Under the pieces are notes generated by a model. It saw only the letters and a list, made by a program, of their open reading frames with translations, had not been told where the DNA came from and searched no databases. Positions 8,909-19,211 of a DNA stretch of 64,000 nt are shown here, in pieces. The first letter of the stretch is position 1, and the number at the start of each line of letters is the position of its first letter. This DNA comes from Bacteroidales bacterium (lineage in GTDB: Bacteria; Bacteroidota; Bacteroidia; Bacteroidales; Paludibacteraceae), in contig SUWZ01000008.1 in the NCBI GenBank assembly GCA_015061185.1, forward strand, positions 1 through 64,000. Direction: 5' to 3'. A program made the position numbers and the translations under genes.

Positions 8909-10831
8909 TCAATTACTTTTTACAGTATTTAATACTTTTTTATTCAATTTTACCGGATATTTACTCCTCAAAGATTTTATCCACTCCTGTTCTAAGTACA
9001 TCTGATAATCTGCTGTTACCGGCCCCTTTATATCCAAATAGGATTGCGGTTGAGACTGCATACTTCCAACAACTGTTGCCACCGGATACTTATCATCTGT
9101 ATATTTCCCAATCTTATAAATCTTCTCATCTACTACCTTATTTGCACCTTGTGGGAAAACCCCTTCATCAACTTTTACCAATTTTTCATGTTTTTTTCTT
9201 AATAGCAAATTCACCTTACTAACAACCGAATCTAACGGGGTAGTTTTAATTATCTGTTCAACTATATTCAACACGGAATCATTTTTGCAACGAATTACAA
9301 CACCCTTGAATTTAGGAGAATCCCAAGTATAATCGGCCTTGTGTTCTTGGTAAAATTTACTTAACGCTGCAGTATCTTTTGAAGATTTATCCCATACCTC
9401 TTTTGAACTAATTTCAAATAACAACAATCCATCAGAATACTCTTGTATCAAATTTTTAAACTCAGTGCAGTCTTGTTCCAATATCAACCTCTCCTCCGCT
9501 ATTAACAACTTTGTCAAATATGAATCAAAAGCCTTTTCTATAAATTGTTTATCAGACATCTTTTTCTTTTGCCCTCCCTTTGAATAAGCATAATCATAAC
9601 GTGCTTTTTGCTCCTTCAAATATGGATAGAACTCACTTTGCGGGTACATATTCCCTTTGAACTCATATAGAGGGGAATTCAACTTATTAATCATTACATC
9701 TTTTTCATTGATAATTTTTTCAAATGGTTTCAACGATTTTTCATAAAGTTCAAATCCATACTTTGTTTTCAATGCATTTAAATAGGAGACTCCAACTTCT
9801 TTTTCCCTATCACTCTTCTTGATTTTTTCTAATAATTCAGCCTTTTGTTCTTGAAAAGTTGGTTGTACTCCTACTGATGTTAAACAAATAATTTGCACAC
9901 CAATGGCATTATCTATCAATTTAACATCACCTACCTTTGATAATGAATATACATGATTCTTAAAATCTATTGGATATGAAGAATTTCTATCAATTATACC
10001 CAGATCACCTCCATTCACAGCTGTTACCATATCCATTGAATGCTTCTTCGCTAGCTCTGCAAAATTTGCACCCATTTTAATTTTTAACATCAAAGAATCA
10101 ACAATTCCTTGGTATTTAGGCTCTGATTTCGATATGTAAATATACGCAACACGTGGAGCATTCAACACTTTTCTCCTTTCGTGAACCTTCACTATATGAT
10201 AACCAAATTTAGAACGAAATGGCTTGCTAATTTCTCCTATTTTAGTATTATAAATCACATTTTCAAATTCATATATTGTCGAAAAAACTTGTAAAAATCC
10301 TAAATCACCACCATTACGCTTTGACATACAATCAGAATTATCTTGCGCCAAACGAGAAAAATCTGCTCCAGATTTAATTTCTTCATAGATTTTTGAAATC
10401 TTATTAAATGCATCCAATGAATCACTCCCATCTTCCGCAACTTTAATTAAAATATGACTAGCATGTATTTCTTCTTTTCCTCTCTTATATGCCTCCATCA
10501 ACAATTCTTGCTCTTTATCCTTGTCTCTCAAATAAGGAATTGCCAATTGATCTTTGTATGACGAAAATTCTTTTAAATAAGAAGGTGATTCATGTATTTT
10601 TGCCTCCTTGGCAGCTTCTACTTTTAATTTATAATTCACAAATAATTCCACATACTCATATATCGATTTCCTATCAACAGCTTTTGAATTCTTGTTATAA
10701 ATATACTCGAACTCTGATTTTGTTACGTCTGTCTTATTAATAGTCATAACAATCTCTTCAGAATCTCCCGACACCGCATTTAAAGGAATCGCCAAAAACA
10801 ATGCGAACAAACTTCTAAATTTATTTTTCAT
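8909..10831 (-). CDS. PpiC-type peptidyl-prolyl isomerase with two parvulin domains
   Basis: A 640-residue exported protein with a signal peptide over about residues 1-22 (ALFLAIPLNAVSG). Parvulin domain 1 is at about 113-218 (IHASHILIKV, NGGDLGFLQVF, FGYHIVKVHERR) and domain 2 at about 222-318 (VNGGDLGIID), followed by a long C-terminal region rich in Lys and Glu. It is first in the rotamase/OstA operon, behind a promoter at 10875-10904. Its expected role is isomerase and chaperone for outer-membrane or secreted proteins in the periplasm. The tail of roughly 300 residues has no motif that I recognise. Confidence 0.8.
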   Translation of the reverse strand: MKNKFRSLFALFLAIPLNAVSGDSEEIVMTINKTDVTKSEFEYIYNKNSKAVDRKSIYEYVELFVNYKLKVEAAKEAKIHESPSYLKEFSSYKDQLAIPYLRDKDKEQELLMEAYKRGKEEIHASHILIKVAEDGSDSLDAFNKISKIYEEIKSGADFSRLAQDNSDCMSKRNGGDLGFLQVFSTIYEFENVIYNTKIGEISKPFRSKFGYHIVKVHERRKVLNAPRVAYIYISKSEPKYQGIVDSLMLKIKMGANFAELAKKHSMDMVTAVNGGDLGIIDRNSSYPIDFKNHVYSLSKVGDVKLIDNAIGVQIICLTSVGVQPTFQEQKAELLEKIKKSDREKEVGVSYLNALKTKYGFELYEKSLKPFEKIINEKDVMINKLNSPLYEFKGNMYPQSEFYPYLKEQKARYDYAYSKGGQKKKMSDKQFIEKAFDSYLTKLLIAEERLILEQDCTEFKNLIQEYSDGLLLFEISSKEVWDKSSKDTAALSKFYQEHKADYTWDSPKFKGVVIRCKNDSVLNIVEQIIKTTPLDSVVSKVNLLLRKKHEKLVKVDEGVFPQGANKVVDEKIYKIGKYTDDKYPVATVVGSMQSQPQSYLDIKGPVTADYQMYLEQEWIKSLRSKYPVKLNKKVLNTVKSN

Positions 10832-10874
10832 ATTTGAATAATTTACAATTTACTCTAACATTCCTATTAACGTG

Positions 10875-10904
10875 CAAATATAAAAAAAATTACGTTCATT
10901 TCAA
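10875..10904 (-). promoter_or_regulatory. promoter of the rotamase/OstA operon
   Basis: On the minus strand TTG (10904-10902) is followed after 19 nt by TATATTTG (10882-10875), matching the Bacteroidota vegetative pattern TTTG-N19-TANNTTTG. The start codon at 10831 would lie about 37 nt downstream. The spacer overlaps the distal terminator hairpin of rplS. Confidence 0.6.
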
Positions 10905-10914
10905 CATGAACGTA
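10882..10914 (-). terminator. second (distal) terminator after rplS
   Basis: A 9-bp perfect stem (10891-10899 with 10906-10914) with a 6-nt loop is followed on the minus strand by a run of eight T (10882-10889). It stands directly behind the first terminator and in front of the rotamase operon. Confidence 0.7.
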
Positions 10915-10920
10915 CCCTAT

Positions 10921-10950
10921 AAAAAAAGGAGAAACAAAAGTTTCTCCTTT
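10921..10950 (-). terminator. first (proximal) terminator after rplS
   Basis: An 11-bp perfect stem (10925-10935 with 10940-10950), a 4-nt loop and a T-run on the minus strand (10921-10927). It begins 4 bp past the rplS stop. Confidence 0.85.
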
Positions 10951-10954
10951 ATGA

Positions 10955-11302
10955 TTAAAATCTTTTTTCTTTGATTCTTGCTTTTTTACCTGTTAACTTA
11001 CGCAAGTAGTATAACTTAGCTCTACGAACTTTACCAACTTTATTGACAATAATTTCTTCAATAAAAGGTGAATCCATTGGAAAAATACGCTCAACGCCTA
11101 CTCCACCTGAAATTTTACGAACTGTAAAACGTTTCTTTTCTTGGTGACCACTAATGCGAATTACATCACCACGAAACTGCTGAACTCTTTCTTTATTTCC
11201 CTCCACGATTCTGTACGCAACAGTTACAGTATCGCCACTCTTAAACTTAGGAAGCTCTTTACCAACTGCAAAAGCTTGCTCAGCGATTTTGATTAAATCC
11301 AT
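10955..11302 (-). CDS. rplS: 50S ribosomal protein L19
   Basis: A 115-residue ribosomal protein at the 30S-50S interface. It shows the L19 signatures [30 protein letters not shown] and [18 protein letters not shown], and a basic C-terminus ([20 protein letters not shown]). Length is normal and the start is ATG. It forms a unit of its own, with a promoter at 11383-11414, a leader of about 75 nt and two tandem terminators. It is not next to rpsP/rimM/trmD as in many other bacteria. Confidence 0.97.
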   Translation of the reverse strand: MDLIKIAEQAFAVGKELPKFKSGDTVTVAYRIVEGNKERVQQFRGDVIRISGHQEKKRFTVRKISGGVGVERIFPMDSPFIEEIIVNKVGKVRRAKLYYLRKLTGKKARIKEKRF

Positions 11303-11382
11303 TTTCTTTGTTTCAATTATAATTTAACATGACGCAATATTACAAATACCTACGCTTTATAAGAGATTGCGCAAAAACGTTG

Positions 11383-11414
11383 CAAATTTACAACCAAATT
11401 TATTTTTTTACAAA
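11383..11414 (-). promoter_or_regulatory. promoter of rplS
   Basis: On the minus strand TTTG (11414-11411), a 20-nt spacer, then TAAATTTG (11390-11383). A second TAAATTTG lies at 11402-11395. The start codon is about 75 nt downstream, leaving room for a regulatory leader. Confidence 0.6.
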
Positions 11415-11455
11415 TTTTTCTTCTACTATTTAGAATTAAAATTTAATTACATTAT

Positions 11456-14212
11456 TTAGAAAACAATGTTTACAATCTTACCTGGAACTACAATTACCTT
11501 TTTTACTGCTTTCTCCTCCAAAAACTTACTTGTTTGTTCATCTCCTAACACAACTTCCTCAACCTGCTTTTTATCCATGTCTGATGGCAACTCCTTGAAA
11601 AATCTGACCTTACCATTAAACGAAATTGGATACTTTATACTATCTTCTCTCAAATATTTCTCATCAAAAACAGGCCATTTAGCATCACAAACAGTAGTTG
11701 TATTGCCTAACAAATGATACAATTCTTCCGCAATATGAGGAGCAAAAGGAGCCAACAAAATTACTAATTGTTGCAAAACTTCCTTTTTGTTGCATTTTAA
11801 GTTTGTTAATTCATTCACGCATATCATGAAAGCTGACACCGAAGTATTAAAGGAGAAATTCTCAATATCAAACGTTGTCTTTTTAATCAATTTATGAAGT
11901 GATTTCAACTCCTCTTTTGTAGCAATCCCGTCTGTAACAATAAACTCTTCTCCTTTGTAAAATAGCCCCCACAACTTCTTCAAGAAACGATGTACTCCAT
12001 CAATTCCATTGGTATCCCATGGCTTTGATTGTTCTAAAGGACCCAAAAACATTTCGTACAAACGCAAAGTATCTGCTCCATATTTAGCAACAATATCGTC
12101 AGGATTCACAACATTAAACATCGATTTCGACATTTTTTCTACAGCCCAACCACAAACATACTTACCATTTTCTAAAATAAATTCAGCAGTTTCATATTCT
12201 GGATTCGACTTTTTAAATTTTTCTAAATCAAGTACGTCATTGGACACAATATTGATGTCAACATGAATAGGTGTTACATCATACTGTTCTTTCAAATTTA
12301 ATGAAACAAAGGTGTTTGTTCCTTTTATGCGATACACAAAATTTGAACGTCCTTGAATCATACCTTGGTTTATTAATTTTTGAAATGGCTCATCCTTAAC
12401 AACATAACCTAAGTCATATAAAAATTTATTCCAAAAACGACTATAAATCAGGTGTCCGGTTGCATGTTCTGAACCTCCCAAATACAAATCCACATTTTGC
12501 CAATACTCATTTGCCTCTTTCGATACCAATGCTTCCTCATTATGAGGATCCATGTATCTCAAATAATAAGCAGATGATCCAGCAAATCCAGGCATCGTAT
12601 TTAATTCATACGGATAGCCATCTGAAGTACACCAATTCTCTGCATGACCTAATGGTGGCTCCCCATTTTCTGTTGGTTTAAAATCATTAACATTAGGCAA
12701 TTCCAAGGGCAACAGACTCTCATCAATAGGTGTTGGAACACCATTTTTATAATAAATAGGGAAAGGCTCTCCCCAATACCTTTGCCTACTAAAAATAGCA
12801 TCTCTCAAGCGATAATTAACCTTTATTTTCCCCAACTTTTCTTTTTCTACATATTTTTTTGCAGCAGAAATAGCCTCTTTTACAGTTAATCCATTCAAAA
12901 AGCCAGAATTTGTCATTACGCCATCTTTTGCATCAAAACTTTCGTTTGAAACATCACAACCTTCAATGACAGGAATAATAGGTAAGTCAAAATGCTTCGC
13001 AAAGGCATAGTCCCTAGAATCATGAGCAGGAACAGCCATAATTGCACCCGTACCGTAAGATGCTAAAACATAATCACTAATCCAAATAGGAATCTCTTTG
13101 CCTGTTACAGGATTAATAGCATAAGACCCTGTAAAAACTCCTGATACACTTCTATCTGAAATTCGTTCTCGTTCAGTACGACGCTTAACCATATCCAAAT
13201 AAGCACTAACCTGACTCCTTTGGGCATCAGTCGTCACTAAATCAACATACACCGACTCTGGTGCTAACACCATAAATGTAACACCAAAGATTGTATCTGC
13301 TCTAGTTGTAAACACATCGAAACAAACATCACTATCTTTTATCGCAAACTTAAGTTCTGCACCTTCACTTCTTCCTATCCAATTTCGTTGGGTATCTTTC
13401 AACGAATCAGTCCAATCAATCGTATCTAATCCATCTAAAAGCCTTTGTGCATAAGCCGAAACTCTCAAACTCCACTGACGCATTACTCGTTGTTCAACTG
13501 GATGTCCTCCCCTTACAGACAAACCTTCACTAATTTCATCATTTGCCAAAACACAACCTAAGGCAGGACAGAAATTAACTTTTGTGTCAGCTAAATAAGC
13601 TAAACGATAATTCATCAAAATTTCACTTCTTTCTTTATCATCAAAGTTATTCCAATCAGTAGCAGAGAATACTTTTTCTTCCGATTCTGCAACATCTATT
13701 CCTTCTGTTCCAAATTTTTCAAAGTGAGCTACTAAATTAGACAATGGCATAGCCTTTGATAACTTATTATCATAATAGGAATTGAACATTTTCAAGAAAG
13801 CCCATTGTGTCCATTTATAAAATTTAGGATCACACGTACGAACCTCTCTATCCCAGTCAAATGAAAACCCAATCTTATCTAACTGCTCACGATAGTGATT
13901 AATATTCTTGTCTGTTGTAACTGCCGGATGTTGACCGGTTTGAATTGCATATTGTTCAGCTGGTAAACCGTATGCGTCATATCCCATTGGATGCAACACA
14001 TTGAAACCTTGAAGTCTTTTGTATCTACTAAATATATCAGAGGCAATATAACCTAACGGATGACCAACATGAAGTCCTGCTCCAGAAGGATAAGGAAACA
14101 TATCCAAAACATAATACTTAGGTTTATTTTTATCTATATTAACTTTATAAACCTCCTCAGAGCGCCAATAAGAACGCCACTTGTTTTCAATATCAATAAA
14201 ATTATATTCCAT
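11456..14212 (-). CDS. leuS: leucyl-tRNA synthetase
   Basis: A 918-residue class I synthetase charging tRNA-Leu in the cytoplasm. The HIGH-type motif lies in [16 protein letters not shown] (about residues 41-56). The CP1 editing domain occupies roughly 225-430 ([38 protein letters not shown]). KMSKS is at about 694-698, and the anticodon-binding domain follows. About 70 residues between [12 protein letters not shown] and the KMSKS loop form a leucine-specific insertion of the kind usual in Bacteroidota, which explains the length. The start ATG sits about 17 nt after a TATCTTTG element. The gene is monocistronic by spacing. Confidence 0.97.
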   Translation of the reverse strand: MEYNFIDIENKWRSYWRSEEVYKVNIDKNKPKYYVLDMFPYPSGAGLHVGHPLGYIASDIFSRYKRLQGFNVLHPMGYDAYGLPAEQYAIQTGQHPAVTTDKNINHYREQLDKIGFSFDWDREVRTCDPKFYKWTQWAFLKMFNSYYDNKLSKAMPLSNLVAHFEKFGTEGIDVAESEEKVFSATDWNNFDDKERSEILMNYRLAYLADTKVNFCPALGCVLANDEISEGLSVRGGHPVEQRVMRQWSLRVSAYAQRLLDGLDTIDWTDSLKDTQRNWIGRSEGAELKFAIKDSDVCFDVFTTRADTIFGVTFMVLAPESVYVDLVTTDAQRSQVSAYLDMVKRRTERERISDRSVSGVFTGSYAINPVTGKEIPIWISDYVLASYGTGAIMAVPAHDSRDYAFAKHFDLPIIPVIEGCDVSNESFDAKDGVMTNSGFLNGLTVKEAISAAKKYVEKEKLGKIKVNYRLRDAIFSRQRYWGEPFPIYYKNGVPTPIDESLLPLELPNVNDFKPTENGEPPLGHAENWCTSDGYPYELNTMPGFAGSSAYYLRYMDPHNEEALVSKEANEYWQNVDLYLGGSEHATGHLIYSRFWNKFLYDLGYVVKDEPFQKLINQGMIQGRSNFVYRIKGTNTFVSLNLKEQYDVTPIHVDINIVSNDVLDLEKFKKSNPEYETAEFILENGKYVCGWAVEKMSKSMFNVVNPDDIVAKYGADTLRLYEMFLGPLEQSKPWDTNGIDGVHRFLKKLWGLFYKGEEFIVTDGIATKEELKSLHKLIKKTTFDIENFSFNTSVSAFMICVNELTNLKCNKKEVLQQLVILLAPFAPHIAEELYHLLGNTTTVCDAKWPVFDEKYLREDSIKYPISFNGKVRFFKELPSDMDKKQVEEVVLGDEQTSKFLEEKAVKKVIVVPGKIVNIVF

Positions 14213-14228
14213 GTTTTCAAATTTATCG

Positions 14229-14236
14229 CAAAGATA
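14229..14236 (-). promoter_or_regulatory. -7 element upstream of leuS
   Basis: TATCTTTG on the minus strand matches TANNTTTG; no clear TTTG lies at the expected upstream distance. It ends 17 bp before the leuS ATG. Confidence 0.45.
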
Positions 14237-14283
14237 GAGAATTTAATTTAATATGAGAAAAGAAGTAATTTTAAAAAATTAAT

Positions 14284-14316
14284 AAAAAAAGAGCTGCATC
14301 ATTTTTGATACAGCCC
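14284..14316 (-). terminator. terminator of the type IX secretion operon
   Basis: A 10-bp stem (14291-14300 with 14307-14316, including G-U pairs) with a 6-nt loop is followed on the minus strand by seven T (14284-14290). It lies 25 bp past the gldN stop. Confidence 0.8.
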
Positions 14317-14340
14317 TTTTTCTTAAACTATACGGAAAAA

Positions 14341-15246
14341 TTAATATTCCCAAAGGTCATTTTCAAAGTTAAGCAATAAAGTTTTAACTCTTGCTTGCTC
14401 TTTTCTAACATCTGCAGCATCTGTATTGTACTCAATCAAGTTTCTGTTGTAAATGTTAGACTCTTTGTAAATGTAACTAGAAAATCTTCTTTTAATAAAA
14501 ATATCATCAAAAGATGGTCTAGCACCATTGTTCTTATCTGTAATCAAGACCTCTGTTTGAGCCAAGAATGGACGCAATGTCTCAAATGGAATCCAGAACA
14601 ATGGGAACTTTTGAATACCTAAGTCAGTTTCTTTAACCATAATTGGACAGAAAGCTATAATTCTAACGTTGAAAGTAGAAGTAATTTTATCAAAGAACCA
14701 AACTTCTTTTACATAAAACTTCACAATATCTCTATTAGGTATATCACTTTCTTCAACAACAATTACAGAATCATTAGTCAAAGAATCTGCTTTAATAGTA
14801 TGAATCAATTCATACTTATTTACTAGATCCGGAAACGTAACAATATGTTCGTCTGTAAAAATCTCTCTAGTATCAAGATATTCATAAACCTTAATCTTAT
14901 CCTCTTGAATAAGTCTAAACATCAGAGTAAAGAAACTTTGTCTGTTGTCTTGAGCTTCTTCAGGGAAATACAAAGGATAATTCATCTTTTCACGCAAATC
15001 AATAGTCCTATAAACGACCTTTTGCCAATAGATATCATCCGCACGCGGATTTACCATTTCAATAGGTTCCAATCCTTCTTTAGGACCGCTTGTCGGTATA
15101 TTAGAAGCAATCTCTGTAGAAACTTCTCCCAACTCATCGAAGAAAGAGTCTTCTTGCTGTGCAAAGACTGAATTAACAGACAAAGCTATCAAACCAACAA
15201 AACAAAATCTAAAAAACTTACTCATAACGTTAAACTTTAAATTCAT
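14341..15246 (-). CDS. gldN: type IX secretion system periplasmic ring protein GldN/PorN
   Basis: A 301-residue exported protein, last in the porP-gldKLMN order. It has a signal peptide (VGLIALSVNSVFAQ) and a GldN-type body (WQKVVYRTIDLREKMNYPLY at about 74-93, KFYVKEVWFFDKITSTFNVR). GldN/PorN binds the lipoprotein GldK/PorK to form the periplasmic ring of the type IX system. An internal ATG at 15225 gives an equally good, slightly shorter signal peptide and may be the true start. The gap from gldM is 17 bp (38 bp for the alternative). Confidence 0.9.
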   Translation of the reverse strand: MNLKFNVMSKFFRFCFVGLIALSVNSVFAQQEDSFFDELGEVSTEIASNIPTSGPKEGLEPIEMVNPRADDIYWQKVVYRTIDLREKMNYPLYFPEEAQDNRQSFFTLMFRLIQEDKIKVYEYLDTREIFTDEHIVTFPDLVNKYELIHTIKADSLTNDSVIVVEESDIPNRDIVKFYVKEVWFFDKITSTFNVRIIAFCPIMVKETDLGIQKFPLFWIPFETLRPFLAQTEVLITDKNNGARPSFDDIFIKRRFSSYIYKESNIYNRNLIEYNTDAADVRKEQARVKTLLLNFENDLWEY

Positions 15247-15263
15247 TTACGCTTTCACAATAA

Positions 15264-16820
15264 TTACTTAATTTTTACTTCAACAGGAGGTAATGAACGT
15301 TTCAAATTATCCTGTCCTAAAGCAACAACATTAGTAACAAACACAGTTTTTTGACGAGTCATCTCTCTAAATACTCTCATCTGACGATCTGTTAATTTAT
15401 CACCATCAGTTTTTTCAACCAAAGTATTACCCATTGAGTCGAAATAATTCAAAGAGAATCCCAAAACTTTGTATTTAACCTCCAAATCTGCATCATCCAA
15501 CTCAGCAACAATTCTACGAGCAGTAATCAAAAGATTCTTTGCAATAGCTTTACCTCCTTTATACAACTCTTTTACACCTTGAGCATTTGTATACTCAATT
15601 TTTGCTAATGGATCCGGCAACTTCTTAACACGGAAATCAACTGTTTTGATGTGTTGAGACTTACCATCGATATTTGCAGATACCGAAATTTTACAAGGAA
15701 CACCAACTTTTGCTGGAACAATTGTCCAGCCAGTACCGGTTTTTGCTTGACTCTTACAGTTAGACACATTAATGCTGATATTATTACCTGCAACACCTGG
15801 CACAGAAACACTTACAGGGTTTTTAAAACCGGCATATAATACATTCATCAAATCAGCAGAAACTGTAGCAGTAGGCTCTCCAACGGTATACTCTTGTTCA
15901 AATGGATATTTAACAGGAGTTCCATCAGGTTTTTGCAAAATCAACTCTCCAGAATATTTATGTGTTCCTACCTTGTTACAAGTAAATTCATACATTTGGT
16001 TAGGATCTTTCAATTCCTCACCATTAATCATAATAGTAGGTTTCTTAGTTGAGTCAATAGCAGCCAACATAATTTCAGCAGAATACTTAGCACCTCTCAT
16101 GATATAACCAGACTTAGCAACAGCCATAGCAGTAATCTTGTTTACACGGAAGTCATTAGCATCCATTCCACCAATCAATGCAGACAAAGCATCAGCTTCA
16201 GCATTCTTAACATCATTTTTGATTTTGTCCAAAACGGTAATTGACGCAATTGCCGGCATGTCTAAGAATACACCCGCTTCCCAAGTCTTAGTTTCACCAC
16301 TCTTCTTTATATCAGGAGTAGCAAAAGTACTAAGAATTGATTGTGCCTTAGCCGAATCAACAACTGAAGCCATGAATGCAGCGTACTCATTCATCTTTGC
16401 TTTCAATTCAGCACCTTTCTTTTCTTGAATACCAACTTGACTCGGAATGTTCAAATCACCCATTTTATCTTTGGAAAGTGTATCTGCTTCTGCTCCATCA
16501 ATTAAAAGAATCATTCTCTTTTGAATAGCTGTAACAGCATCACACATTTGATCTGACATCAAAATAACTGAGTCAATCTTACTTTTAACCAAATTCGCTT
16601 TAATTGAATCCGTCTGCAACAAACCATCAAATTGACCTTGAAGAGAGGAAACCTTCGCTTCTCCAATAGATATGTTCGTACGCATGGACTCATCTACCAA
16701 TGAATATCCATTCAAAATTTCGGCAGACACGTTCAATGCAAGCATCGCAGTCAACACCAAATACATCATGGATATCATCTTCTGTCTCGGGGTTTCCGGA
16801 CAATTTTTCGCTCCACCCAT
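15264..16820 (-). CDS. gldM: type IX secretion motor protein GldM/PorM
   Basis: A 518-residue inner-membrane protein. The GldM-type N-terminus (NCPETPRQKMISMMYLVLTA) leads into a single membrane span at about residues 16-36. The rest is periplasmic: a helical part to about 220, then beta-rich domains. Its first membrane helix packs with GldL to form the proton-driven motor that powers type IX secretion, and the periplasmic part reaches the GldK/N ring. Length and order (after gldL, before gldN) match the family. Confidence 0.95.
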   Translation of the reverse strand: MGGAKNCPETPRQKMISMMYLVLTAMLALNVSAEILNGYSLVDESMRTNISIGEAKVSSLQGQFDGLLQTDSIKANLVKSKIDSVILMSDQMCDAVTAIQKRMILLIDGAEADTLSKDKMGDLNIPSQVGIQEKKGAELKAKMNEYAAFMASVVDSAKAQSILSTFATPDIKKSGETKTWEAGVFLDMPAIASITVLDKIKNDVKNAEADALSALIGGMDANDFRVNKITAMAVAKSGYIMRGAKYSAEIMLAAIDSTKKPTIMINGEELKDPNQMYEFTCNKVGTHKYSGELILQKPDGTPVKYPFEQEYTVGEPTATVSADLMNVLYAGFKNPVSVSVPGVAGNNISINVSNCKSQAKTGTGWTIVPAKVGVPCKISVSANIDGKSQHIKTVDFRVKKLPDPLAKIEYTNAQGVKELYKGGKAIAKNLLITARRIVAELDDADLEVKYKVLGFSLNYFDSMGNTLVEKTDGDKLTDRQMRVFREMTRQKTVFVTNVVALGQDNLKRSLPPVEVKIK

Positions 16821-16862
16821 ATTAAACTTATTTTAAATTTTTCAATTAAACAAAATTATTGA

Positions 16863-17699
16863 TTACCCCTTAATAGTCATTGCATTAAGCATATTTCCAT
16901 ATACAGAGTTCAAGTTCTTCAATTGAGTAGCCAAGATTCCAACTTGTTTCTTATATTCCTCAGCTTCTGCAGCAGAACCATTCAAAGAAGCTTCAATAGT
17001 CTTAACAGCACTTGCCAAAGTCTTCATTGCTTCATTTTGTTCATTTACTGATTTAACTTGAAGTTCAAATACAGAGTTAATTGTAGAAATATTCTTGTTA
17101 ATTCCATCAATCTGAGATGCGAAATTCTTAGATCCTTGAGAAGCTGAACCGATACTTGCAGCAATATCTTGGTAAGATGATACCAAAGAATCTGAAGAAT
17201 CTTTCAAACTTTTTTGAGATGCAGCAAACTCACCAGCTGCAGAAGATGCTTTTGTCATATTAACAACATAATCATCAGATACAGCTGCTGCAGATGACAA
17301 CGAATTCAATTGACCTGCAGTCTCATTCAAACGTTGAATTCCAGAAGTCAATTTAGACATCTCATCATCAACCAAACTACGAATTTGTTTAATTTCAGGA
17401 AGTCTTTCATCTTCTTTATCTTTTTTAGCAGGTGCAGAAGAACCAACAGCTTCTTCATCTTCACTTGCTAACACCGGATAAACTAAAGCCCAATTAAACT
17501 CTTTATGTGGTTTATCAAAAGCAGATAGGGCAAACAAGAATGCCTCAACCAACATACCTACTGTCAACACAACACCAGCACCAGGCCAGTGCATAATCTT
17601 AAACAATGCACCAATAATAACGACAGATGCTCCCAAACCATAAGCTAAGGCTGTAAACTGCTGATAGCCTTTAGTCTCTTGTAATTCTCTAAATCCCAT
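16863..17699 (-). CDS. gldL: type IX secretion motor protein GldL/PorL
   Basis: A 278-residue inner-membrane protein with two N-terminal membrane helices (about 16-36 and 42-61) joined by the family motif KIMHWPGAG; a buried Glu (about 52) in helix 2 and His37 are the polar residues expected in the motor channel. The long cytoplasmic C-terminus is Ser/Ala-rich and probably coiled coil (NINSVFELQVKSVNEQNEAM). GldL forms the ring around the GldM dimer. It is flanked by gldK (56 bp) and gldM (42 bp) in one operon. Confidence 0.95.
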   Translation of the reverse strand: MGFRELQETKGYQQFTALAYGLGASVVIIGALFKIMHWPGAGVVLTVGMLVEAFLFALSAFDKPHKEFNWALVYPVLASEDEEAVGSSAPAKKDKEDERLPEIKQIRSLVDDEMSKLTSGIQRLNETAGQLNSLSSAAAVSDDYVVNMTKASSAAGEFAASQKSLKDSSDSLVSSYQDIAASIGSASQGSKNFASQIDGINKNISTINSVFELQVKSVNEQNEAMKTLASAVKTIEASLNGSAAEAEEYKKQVGILATQLKNLNSVYGNMLNAMTIKG

Positions 17700-17755
17700 T
17701 TTACAATATTTATTTAAGGTTAATAATTAATTTTCTATACATTTACTTTTTAATA

Positions 17756-19159
17756 TTACTCTCCAATGTAACTACGTACACATCTAAATCCTAAGAAAGA
17801 TCTATTTTCATTTTGATATTCGTAAGTACGAACACCACATTGCAAGAAGATAGCAACATCTTTCCAAGACCCTCCACGAATAACTTTTCTTCTCATTACG
17901 TCAGGATCAGAACTCTTTGCATTGTACTCATAACTTGGGTTCAAATCATGAACAAACGAATAGTTAGACTCATGGTAAGCTGAAGAAGTCCATTCTGCTA
18001 CATTTCCTGCCATATCATACAAACCAAAGTCGTTTGGAGGATAAGATGCAACCTTTGAAGCAATCAAATATCCATCATCAGTATAATTACCTCTTTGCGG
18101 TTTAAAGTTCGCTAAGAAACATCCCTTTGCAGTACGAACATAATTACCTCCCCAAGGATACATAGACAAATCTTTTCCACCTCTTGCAGCATACTCCCAC
18201 TCAGCTTCTGTAGGAAGACGATAATCCTGCACTCTAACACCTTTATTTGCAACTTGGAATGAGTTAAACAAATAAGTTCTCCAATGGCAAAATGCTTGAG
18301 CTTGCTCCCAAGATATACCTACTACCGGATACTCTCCATAACCTGGGTGAGAAAAATACATCTTCATATATGGTTCGTTATACGCATAAGTATAATCGCG
18401 AATCCAACTCAATGTATCAGGATAAATATTTACACGCTTAACTGAGATGAAATCTGAACGTCTTTTCAACTCTCTATAGACAGTGATATTTTCAATTTCT
18501 CCCTTCTCGTTGTAAATAGTAGTATCTTTCTTAACCATAACATCAGCACTATCTTTAGTTTTTCCTAAGCCTGCAATGCTTCTGTTATATCTACCTAACA
18601 ACGGATCAAACTTATTCTCTTTCATAGCAGCTTGAACGTAATCCACCCAAGAGTATTTGTACATCAATATTTGAGAGTTAAACTCCGGAGCAAAGTCAAT
18701 TTTATCATCACCCTGATAGTACAAACTATCTAAAACAGCCTTTTGATCCTCAGTCTGCTTTGCCCAAGGAATTTTCTTTTTGTAATTCAAAATTGGAGTC
18801 TCCAACTCATTACCATTCTTATCTTGGTAAATCTTGTAAGTCTCATCAACTTCCGATAACTTTTCTCGAGCGATTGAGTCCTTTACCCACTCAACGAATT
18901 GGCGATATTCACCATTCGTAATTTCAGTTTCGTCCATCCAAAACGCATCTAATGAAACAGTACGAGATTGAGAAGTCATAGCCCAATTCGCATCCTGATC
19001 ATTTTGCCCCATAGTGAACGATCCACGTTTTACAAACAACATACCATAAGGAACTGGTTCCTTCCATGACTTGTTGTAAATACCCACCAATTCTCCATTT
19101 TCTCCACTACAAGCAGCGAGAAGGACGGCGACTAATGAAATAATTAACAGCTTTTTCAT
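17756..19159 (-). CDS. gldK: type IX secretion lipoprotein GldK/PorK
   Basis: A 467-residue outer-membrane lipoprotein with lipobox LLAAC (lipidated Cys17). The body is a formylglycine-generating-enzyme (sulfatase-modifying) fold: FVKRGSFTMG near the start, LPTEAEWEYAARGGKDLSMY, YDMAGNVAEWTSSAY and VIRGGSWKDV. In this family the fold is structural; GldK and GldN form the large periplasmic ring under the outer membrane. It sits between porP and gldL in canonical order. Confidence 0.95.
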   Translation of the reverse strand: MKKLLIISLVAVLLAACSGENGELVGIYNKSWKEPVPYGMLFVKRGSFTMGQNDQDANWAMTSQSRTVSLDAFWMDETEITNGEYRQFVEWVKDSIAREKLSEVDETYKIYQDKNGNELETPILNYKKKIPWAKQTEDQKAVLDSLYYQGDDKIDFAPEFNSQILMYKYSWVDYVQAAMKENKFDPLLGRYNRSIAGLGKTKDSADVMVKKDTTIYNEKGEIENITVYRELKRRSDFISVKRVNIYPDTLSWIRDYTYAYNEPYMKMYFSHPGYGEYPVVGISWEQAQAFCHWRTYLFNSFQVANKGVRVQDYRLPTEAEWEYAARGGKDLSMYPWGGNYVRTAKGCFLANFKPQRGNYTDDGYLIASKVASYPPNDFGLYDMAGNVAEWTSSAYHESNYSFVHDLNPSYEYNAKSSDPDVMRRKVIRGGSWKDVAIFLQCGVRTYEYQNENRSFLGFRCVRSYIGE

Positions 19160-19211
19160 GATACAAACTACTTTATTGTCTTATCTTTTGTTTTACTTTA
19201 TTTACTTTAAC

